In this document: piece by piece, positions 12,596 through 18,277 of the stretch
Numbering within the stretch: position 1 is the first letter of the stretch
How the letters are laid out: each line of letters opens with the position of its first letter
DNA from: Gammaproteobacteria bacterium
GTDB taxonomy: Bacteria > Pseudomonadota > Gammaproteobacteria > Pseudomonadales > Azotimanducaceae
Direction: 5' to 3'
Length of the DNA stretch: 18,277 nt
Assembly (NCBI GenBank): GCA_026706425.1
Contig: JAPOYW010000558.1
Location: 2,722-20,998 of the forward strand
Translations under genes and position numbers: made by a program
Notes under the pieces: model-generated
The model's database searches: none
Told to the model about the DNA's origin: nothing
Seen by the model: the letters and a program-made list of their open reading frames with translations, nothing else

Positions 12596-14046
12596 GCCCC
12601 GCCCGTCTGGTACTCCGTCACCCGGGTCTCGAAGAAGTTCTTCTCCTTCTTGAGATCCATGATCTCGGACATCCACGGGAACGGGTTCTTGACGCCGGGG
12701 AACTGCTCGGGCAGGCCGATCTGCGCCAGCCGCCGGTTGGCGATGAAGCGCAGGTACTCGGCCATCATGTTGGCGTTCATGCCGAGCACGCCCCGCGGCA
12801 TGGTGTCCTGGGCGTAGCGGATCTCGAGTTCCGTGCCTTCGAGGATCATGCGCTCGGCGTGGCCCTGCATCTCCTCGTCCCAGAGTCGCGGGTTCTCGAG
12901 CTTGATCTGGTTGATCACGTCGATGCCGAAGTTCACGTGCATCGACTCGTCGCGCAGGATGTACTGGAACTGCTCGGAGGTGCCGGTCATCTTGTTGCGC
13001 CGCCCCATGGATAGGATCTGGGTGAAGCCGCAGTAGAAGAAGATGCCCTCCAGGACGCAGTAGTAGGCGATGACGTTCTTCAAGAGCGCCTTGTCGCTCT
13101 CCACCGTGCCGGTCTGGAAATTCGGATCGGAGAGTTCCTTGGTGTACTTCAGCGCCCAGGACGCCTTGTGGGCCACGGACGGGATCTCGTGGTACATGTT
13201 GAAGATCTCGCCTTCGTCCATGCCCAGCGACTCGATGCAATACTGGTAGGCGTGCGTGTGGATCGCTTCCTCGAAGGCCTGGCGCAGCAGGTACTGGCGG
13301 CACTCCGGGTTGGTGATCAGCCGGTACACGGACAGCACCAGGTTGTTGGCGACCAGCGAATCGGCGGTCGAGAAGAAACCCAGGCTGCGCTTGACGATGA
13401 CGCGTTCGTCGGCGGATAGCCCGGCGTCGGACTTCCACAGCGAGACGTCCGCCGTCATGTTTATCTCCTGGGGCATCCAGTGGTTGGCGCAACCGTCGAG
13501 GTACTTCTGCCAGGCCCAGTCGTACTTGAACGGCACGAGTTGGTTGAGATCGGCCCGGCAGTTGATCATGCGCTTCTGATCCACCGTCACGCGTTCGCTT
13601 GATTCCATCTCGGACTCGCGGTCCAACCGCGCGGCGACCGCATCCCGGACAACTTGGCTCGGTGCGGTGCCGGCGGGTGCCGCGGTCTCGACGGGCGCGG
13701 CGGCGACCGCGCCGTCGGGACTCGCCTCCGTGACGGCCGGTGCCTTGGCGACGGTCACCGGCGGAGGGTTCGGCAGGGCGACTTCCGGAACCGGCGCGAT
13801 GCGTGTCGCCGCGAGTTCCGGTTCGGGGGTGGGGAGAAGCTCGTCGACGGCGGGCAACGCGCCGTTCGCCGGCCCGCCGCTAAACGGCACGCCGTTGGAC
13901 GGCGCCCTTTCAGACAAGACCGCAGGACGGTCTTCCCGTTCGAGTAGCAGTTGTTCTGCGCGGGGCGGCTCGTCGACGGTAAGCGTCGCTTCCACAGTTC
14001 GGGCCTGAACGACATCGTCTTCACTGTAATCATCCCAACTCAGCAT
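12580..14046 (-). CDS. nrdB: Ribonucleoside-diphosphate reductase subunit beta (class Ia)
   Basis: A 488-residue radical-generating subunit. It starts at ATG 14046 behind GAGGGA. The core ferritin-like fold begins at about residue 150. Metal ligands are visible as EEAIHTHAY (Glu260, His263), LEGIFFYCGF (Glu) and RDESMHVNFG (Glu and His). Tyr267, four residues after His263, matches the stable tyrosyl radical position (E. coli Tyr122), so this is a Tyr-type and not a Phe (class Ic) enzyme. The C-terminus TEYQTGGALSWD should be the tail that docks in NrdA and carries radical transfer. Residues about 20-145 are a Pro/Ala/Val-rich low-complexity extension not needed for the fold. The gene lies 40 bp after nrdA, the usual operon order. 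Confidence 0.96.
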   Translation of the reverse strand: MLSWDDYSEDDVVQARTVEATLTVDEPPRAEQLLLEREDRPAVLSERAPSNGVPFSGGPANGALPAVDELLPTPEPELAATRIAPVPEVALPNPPPVTVAKAPAVTEASPDGAVAAAPVETAAPAGTAPSQVVRDAVAARLDRESEMESSERVTVDQKRMINCRADLNQLVPFKYDWAWQKYLDGCANHWMPQEINMTADVSLWKSDAGLSADERVIVKRSLGFFSTADSLVANNLVLSVYRLITNPECRQYLLRQAFEEAIHTHAYQYCIESLGMDEGEIFNMYHEIPSVAHKASWALKYTKELSDPNFQTGTVESDKALLKNVIAYYCVLEGIFFYCGFTQILSMGRRNKMTGTSEQFQYILRDESMHVNFGIDVINQIKLENPRLWDEEMQGHAERMILEGTELEIRYAQDTMPRGVLGMNANMMAEYLRFIANRRLAQIGLPEQFPGVKNPFPWMSEIMDLKKEKNFFETRVTEYQTGGALSWD

Positions 14047-14086
14047 GTTTTCGTTCCCTCGTTTGTTTACTTTAGGGCGGGTCGTC

Positions 14087-17000
14087 CTATTGACACGCCT
14101 CGCAATCCGGGTCGTCGATCAAGCAGGCTGCGGGCACGTCCGCAGCTTCACCGAGTTTCAACACGGTTTCGGCGGGCACGTCTGCGGACGGAGCGCTCGT
14201 CACCGGGTTGATCGCCGACGGGTCGGCCGCGACCGCGTTCAACGAACTGCCCGGCGTCTCGATAGTCGACTTTTCGGTGCTGGTCGCGCCCAGCGCGCGC
14301 AGGTAGTAGGTGGTCTTCAAACCGCGCAGCCACGCCATCTGGTAGGTGACTTCCAGCTTCTTGCCCGACGCGTTGGCGATGTAGAGGTTCAGCGACTGGG
14401 CCTGGTCGATCCATTTCTGGCGCCGGGACGCCGCGTCCACCAGCCAGCGCGGCTCGACTTCGAACGCGGTGGCGTAGAGCTGTTTGAGGTCATCAGGTGC
14501 GCGGTCGACGGCGGCGATGCTGCCGTCGAAGTACTTGAGGTCGTTGACCATCACCTTGTCCCAGAGGCCGAGGCGCTTTAGGTCGTGGACCATGTACGGG
14601 TTCACCACCGTGAACTCGCCGGACAGGTTCGACTTCACGAACAGGTTCTGGTAGCTCGGCTCGATGGACTGGGATACGCCGACGATGTTCGCGATGGTCG
14701 CCGTGGGGGCGATGGCCATGACGTTGGAGTTGCGCATGCCGTTTGCACGTACGCGGGCGCGGAGCTTTTCCCAGTTGAGGGTGGCGGACATGTCCACCTG
14801 TAGGTAGTCCGGCCCGCGCTGGTCGCCCAAGCGCTTTAGCGAATCGATGGGCAGGATGCCCTGGCTCCACAGCGACCCTTCGAAGGTCGCGTAGCTGCCG
14901 CGCTCCTTGGCGAGCTTCGACGAGGCCTCGATGGCGTAGTACGACAGCGCTTCCATGGACCGGTCGGCGAACTCCACGGCGGCTTCGGAGGCGTAGGGGA
15001 TGCGCTGCTCGTAGAGCGCGTCCTGGAATCCCATGATGCCGAGGCCGACGGGCCTGTGGCGCATGTTCGACGTGCGGGCCTGGGGTGCGGCGTAGTAGTT
15101 GATGTCGATCACGTTGTCGAGCATCCGCACCGCGGTCTTGACCGTCTTCCTGAGCTTGCGGGTGTCGAGCTTGCCGCCGATGACGTGCTGGGCCAGGTTG
15201 ACCGAGCCGAGGTTGCACACCGCGATCTCGTCCCTGGACGTGTTCAGGGTGATCTCGGTGCACAGATTGGACGAGTGCACCACTCCGGTGTGCTGCTGGG
15301 GCGAGCGCAGGTTGCAGGTATCCTTGAAGGTGATCCAGGGATGCCCGGTCTCGTAGAGCATCGACAGCATCTTGCGCCACAGTTCGCGGGCCTTGATGCG
15401 CTTGAAGAGCGTGATCTCGCCGCTCTCGGTCATGGCCTCGTATTCCTGGTAGCGTCGCTCGAACGCGGCACCGCAGAGGTCGTGGAGGTCGGCGACTTCG
15501 TTGGGCGAGAACAGCGTCCAGTCCCCGTCCTCGAAGACGCGTTTCATGAACAGGTCGGGCACCCAGTTGGCGGTGTTCATGTCGTGGGTGCGGCGGCGGT
15601 CGTCGCCGGTGTTCTTGCGCAGTTCCAGGAACTCCTCGATGTCGAGGTGCCAGGTCTCGAGGTACGAACACACCGCGCCCTTGCGCTTGCCGCCGTTGTG
15701 GACGAGGGCGCTGGTGGTCATGTACGACTCGTCGCCCTCGACCTTCAGGTCGACGACGAACGGGGTCGGTGCCATCGGTTCGACGTGGCGCACGCGGCTG
15801 AATACCCAATTCTTCACGACGAACCAGTTGTACTTGGTCACGGGCATGCAGTCCAACCTCGCGGCCAGTTCGGGGATGGCGGGAACGCGAATGTCGTAGG
15901 CCATGACGACCCCGTGGAAGCGAACCTTGGAGCCGTCGTCGCGGGTGCCTTCGTGGTCTTGTCTGCGTTCGCGGTACTGGCCAGCGGTGGGCGCTCCTAG
16001 GCGCAGCATCTGGTAGCGGACGCCTTCCGCCAATGCTTCGGAGGTGCTCGTAAAGTAGATCTCCTTGCCTCGGCTGACGCCGCCGTCTGTCTCTAGGAGA
16101 CCATGCAGCAGGGCCAGGGTCTGGGAACGGGGCAGGTGGCTGAACCGGCGTGCGACTCGCTTCCGTCCGTCGGCCCCGTAGAGATCTTCGCGCGCGAATT
16201 CGAGAACGCGTTGCCCGGCGCTGCGGTATTGCCCGGTGGTGCCGGTCCGGACGAGGCCGACCCCCGTCGCCCAGCGTATCTGCTGGTAGCGTTCACCTCG
16301 ACCGGTGACCCAATAGTGAACGTCCCGAGCGTTCAGGTAGGAAGCCACGAAGTCCAGATGGGCATCCTGCTCAACGCGCCCGCAGGGCGCGCGATTGCCG
16401 GAAACCCCCCACTCCAACCCGTCCGCTGAGCAGTGGCCGTCGCCGAGCAGGATGCCGTATAGACGCGCATCGTCGTCGTCGAACCCGGGAACCGGCACGA
16501 CCTCCTGGGGAATCACCTGCGCCACGTAGTCCCCGGCGCCGAGTTCGCCCGCTTCCACCCACTCCGGGTTGACCTTGCCCTTGGCAAGCCAACCCAGCGT
16601 GCGGCGGATCGACTGTTCGATCGGCACGTTTCGGATCGCCCAGAATGGATGGCCCGCCGTGACCTTGAGCGGCTCCACGCTGTGCTTGACCCGGACCTCC
16701 ACCATCGCATCGGTCTGGTTGTAGGTCATCGTGTTCAGCACCTGCCGGTAGCTACCGCGTTGCCCGAGCACGAGGTCGTCGGTGGTCACGTCGCGCATCG
16801 CCTTGATGCCCTCGGCGGTGTGGACGCGGGTTTCGGGGGCGAAGCACTGGTTCACGGCCACCGCGGTGTCGTTGACCACTTTCAGGAACGGCACGACGCC
16901 CTGGGACTTGCCGTTGGTGCCCTTGATGTAGGAACCAAGGGCGCGGACCGGCGTCCAGTCGTTGCCGAGGCCGCCCGCCCACTTGGACAGGAGCGCGTTG

Positions 17001-18220
17001 TCGCGGATGGCGCTGTAGATGCCGTCGAGGTCGTCGGAGACCGTGGTCAGGAAGCAGGACGAAAGCTGCGAGCGCATCGTGCCCGCGTTGAACAGGGTCG
17101 GCGTCGAGCTCATGTAGTCGAAGGACGAGAGCAGGTCGTAGAACTCGATGGCGCGCGCCTCCGGATCGTCCTCCTGGATCGCGAGGCCCATGGCGACCCG
17201 CATGAAAAAGACCTGGGGCAACTCGAAGCGGGTGTCGTCGCTGTGGATGAAGTAGCGGTCGTAGAGCGTCTGCAGTCCCAGGTAGGTGAACTGGAGATCC
17301 CGCTCCGGCTTGAGGGCGCGCCCCAGGCGCTCGACGTCGAAACGCTTGAGCTCCGGGGCCAGCAGTTCGAGTTCGACACCCCTGTCAACGAATGCGGCGA
17401 GGGCTCGGCCGTAGATCTCCGCCATCTCGGTCTGGGTGGCCTGGGCGACGCCGCCCCTGGCGCCGTCGACCTCGACGCCCAGAAAGGTCAGCGCCTCGGT
17501 GCGAAGTTCGTCGAGCAGGAGCCGGGCCGTGACGTAGGTGTAGTTGGGTTCCACTTCGACCAGCGTGCGGGCGGTGATGAGCAGGCTGGTGGCGACGTCC
17601 TTGGCGGCAATGCCGTCGTACATGTTGGCCAGCGCCTCGTCGATGATCCGTTCCGGATCGACATCGTCTAGTCCCTGGCAGGCCTCCACGACCAGGGTGC
17701 GGATGCGGGCAACGTCCAGCGGCAGGCGGCTGCCGTCGGTGGCGATCACGTGAATGCCGCTCGTCCCTGCCGGCTCCTCGGCGGCCGCGGCGTTGGCGGC
17801 GCGAACCCGGGCCCGTTCCTCGCGGTAGAGCACGTAGTCCCGGGCCACCTTGTGCTCGCCCCCCCGCATCAGGGCCAGCTCCACGAGATCCTGTATCTCC
17901 TCGATGTGGATGGTGCCGCCGGTGGGCATGCGCCGCTGGTAGGTGCCGGTCACCTGTTGCGTCAGCTTCGCGACGACGTCCCGGACGCGGGACGACGCTG
18001 CGGCGGTGCCGCCCTCGACCGCCAGAAACGCCTTGGTGAGCGCCACCTGGATCTTGTCATCGTCGTAGGGGACCACCGAGCCGTTGCGCTTGATGACGCG
18101 GAGCTGCCCGGGGGCGGTTGCCACGATGGAAGGGGAGGGGGGAGAGGGTGGAGAAGAAGCGGTCGAAAGCTCGGTGCCGTGGGCGGCTGCAGCCGACGTG
18201 CTCGGCGAATCCGGTTGCAT
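14087..18220 (-). CDS. nrdA: Ribonucleoside-diphosphate reductase subunit alpha (class Ia) containing an intein
   Basis: A 1377-residue precursor from ATG 18220; a TTG at 18226 is an alternative start closer to the AGGGAG. Two ATP-cone regulatory domains lie at about residues 40-140 (LRVIKRNGSVVPYDDDKI) and 155-240 (IHVIATDGSRLPLDVARI), as in the double-cone NrdA of Pseudomonas. The catalytic barrel follows. Cys389 (LSSCFL), Cys987 (NLCTE, with Asn and Glu) and Cys1002 (AVCNLGSVN) match the active-site cysteines of E. coli NrdA (Cys225, Cys439, Cys462). The C-terminal DCEACQ supplies the redox-relay pair. Residues 459-842 are an intein; without it the protein is 993 residues, normal for the family. 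The enzyme reduces ribonucleoside diphosphates to deoxyribonucleotides with NrdB. Confidence 0.96.
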   Translation of the reverse strand: MQPDSPSTSAAAAHGTELSTASSPPSPPSPSIVATAPGQLRVIKRNGSVVPYDDDKIQVALTKAFLAVEGGTAAASSRVRDVVAKLTQQVTGTYQRRMPTGGTIHIEEIQDLVELALMRGGEHKVARDYVLYREERARVRAANAAAAEEPAGTSGIHVIATDGSRLPLDVARIRTLVVEACQGLDDVDPERIIDEALANMYDGIAAKDVATSLLITARTLVEVEPNYTYVTARLLLDELRTEALTFLGVEVDGARGGVAQATQTEMAEIYGRALAAFVDRGVELELLAPELKRFDVERLGRALKPERDLQFTYLGLQTLYDRYFIHSDDTRFELPQVFFMRVAMGLAIQEDDPEARAIEFYDLLSSFDYMSSTPTLFNAGTMRSQLSSCFLTTVSDDLDGIYSAIRDNALLSKWAGGLGNDWTPVRALGSYIKGTNGKSQGVVPFLKVVNDTAVAVNQCFAPETRVHTAEGIKAMRDVTTDDLVLGQRGSYRQVLNTMTYNQTDAMVEVRVKHSVEPLKVTAGHPFWAIRNVPIEQSIRRTLGWLAKGKVNPEWVEAGELGAGDYVAQVIPQEVVPVPGFDDDDARLYGILLGDGHCSADGLEWGVSGNRAPCGRVEQDAHLDFVASYLNARDVHYWVTGRGERYQQIRWATGVGLVRTGTTGQYRSAGQRVLEFAREDLYGADGRKRVARRFSHLPRSQTLALLHGLLETDGGVSRGKEIYFTSTSEALAEGVRYQMLRLGAPTAGQYRERRQDHEGTRDDGSKVRFHGVVMAYDIRVPAIPELAARLDCMPVTKYNWFVVKNWVFSRVRHVEPMAPTPFVVDLKVEGDESYMTTSALVHNGGKRKGAVCSYLETWHLDIEEFLELRKNTGDDRRRTHDMNTANWVPDLFMKRVFEDGDWTLFSPNEVADLHDLCGAAFERRYQEYEAMTESGEITLFKRIKARELWRKMLSMLYETGHPWITFKDTCNLRSPQQHTGVVHSSNLCTEITLNTSRDEIAVCNLGSVNLAQHVIGGKLDTRKLRKTVKTAVRMLDNVIDINYYAAPQARTSNMRHRPVGLGIMGFQDALYEQRIPYASEAAVEFADRSMEALSYYAIEASSKLAKERGSYATFEGSLWSQGILPIDSLKRLGDQRGPDYLQVDMSATLNWEKLRARVRANGMRNSNVMAIAPTATIANIVGVSQSIEPSYQNLFVKSNLSGEFTVVNPYMVHDLKRLGLWDKVMVNDLKYFDGSIAAVDRAPDDLKQLYATAFEVEPRWLVDAASRRQKWIDQAQSLNLYIANASGKKLEVTYQMAWLRGLKTTYYLRALGATSTEKSTIETPGSSLNAVAADPSAINPVTSAPSADVPAETVLKLGEAADVPAACLIDDPDCEACQ
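15695..16846 (-). mobile_element. Intein with LAGLIDADG homing endonuclease in NrdA
   Basis: 384 in-frame residues interrupt the conserved NrdA stretch VAVNQ / GGKRKGAVC. Numbered from its first residue: block A starts CFAPETRVHTAEG with Cys1; block B is VTAGHPFW with Thr63 and His66; LAGLIDADG-type motifs are LYGILLGDG (Asp136) and LLHGLLETDGG (Asp254); block F is FVVDLKVEGDESY; block G ends SALVHN with His383-Asn384. All canonical blocks are present in order and no stop or frameshift is seen. The residue following Asn384 is Gly, which lacks the side-chain nucleophile needed at +1. A homing endonuclease of this kind spreads the element by cutting intein-free alleles of the same site (family knowledge). 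Confidence 0.93.
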
Positions 18221-18244
18221 GGTCAATCGTTCTCCCTGGTCAAA

Positions 18245-18254
18245 CTATGCATAG
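18245..18254 (-). promoter_or_regulatory. Possible NrdR box upstream of nrdA
   Basis: CTATGCATAG is a perfect palindrome 25 bp before the nrdA ATG. It resembles the core of NrdR boxes (CTATATATAG-like). A weaker half-match CTATACATCC lies at 18262-18271, 17 bp away centre to centre, which is closer than the roughly three-turn spacing usual for NrdR box pairs. AT-rich hexamers here could also serve as the -10 region. The window ends soon after, so the promoter is only partly visible. Confidence 0.35.
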
Positions 18255-18277
18255 CAACTGGCTATACATCCAGCACT

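Noticed and set aside
16649..17671. 340-residue open frame on the (+) strand
   Set aside because: It is antisense to the ATP-cone and barrel part of nrdA; the real frame has clear conserved motifs.
14087..18220. Interpretation of the long nrdA as a gene fusion
   Set aside because: The extra 384 residues begin with Cys, end with His-Asn, carry the ordered intein blocks, and removing them gives a contiguous standard NrdA sequence.

Overview
The window looks like a chromosomal segment of a high-GC gammaproteobacterium. Base composition is strongly G+C rich with matching codon use. The gene set fits this group: DinG helicase, a YggC/GLYK-type D-glycerate 3-kinase, a glycine-zipper envelope protein, a PepSY/PhoP/PhoQ-like cluster, a large DUF349 protein and a class Ia NrdAB with two ATP-cones. 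Genus or species cannot be set from the sequence alone.

Layout from left to right. (a) 1-1184 (+) is the C-terminal half of dinG, meeting tail to tail a (-) strand DoxX-family membrane protein (1181-1801). (b) 1870-2751 (+) is a glycerate kinase. (c) 2765-5965 (+) is an envelope-stress or cation-sensing type block. A promoter-like site (GTTCAG-N5-GTTCAG, 11 bp before a -10-like GATACT) is followed by a secreted SlyB-like glycine-zipper protein, a small PepSY protein, an OmpR/PhoP-type response regulator and a PhoQ-like histidine kinase. (d) 6049-8376 (-) is a DUF349 protein. (e) 8764-9690 (+) is an alpha/beta hydrolase behind a 387-bp leader with two perfect dyads. (f) 9761-12595 is a decayed accessory island on the (-) strand. 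It holds an MT-A70 adenine methyltransferase gene with a single-base frameshift, overlapping by ATGA a restriction endonuclease gene of the BglII/BstYI-like type. The endonuclease gene is split by an IS1182-family element (10033-11631) and has also lost its catalytic C-terminal half. (g) 12580-18220 (-) is nrdA-nrdB, the class Ia ribonucleotide reductase operon, with a palindrome upstream that resembles an NrdR box.

The most interesting points are two. First, nrdA carries a 384-residue intein with LAGLIDADG endonuclease motifs. It sits exactly in the substrate-specificity loop, and the residue after the intein's terminal His-Asn is Gly, not the Cys/Ser/Thr that standard protein splicing needs. 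Second, removing the IS in silico restores an in-frame restriction-endonuclease N-terminus translationally coupled to its methyltransferase, so the order of decay of a restriction-modification system can be partly read from the sequence. No RNA genes or CRISPR arrays were seen.
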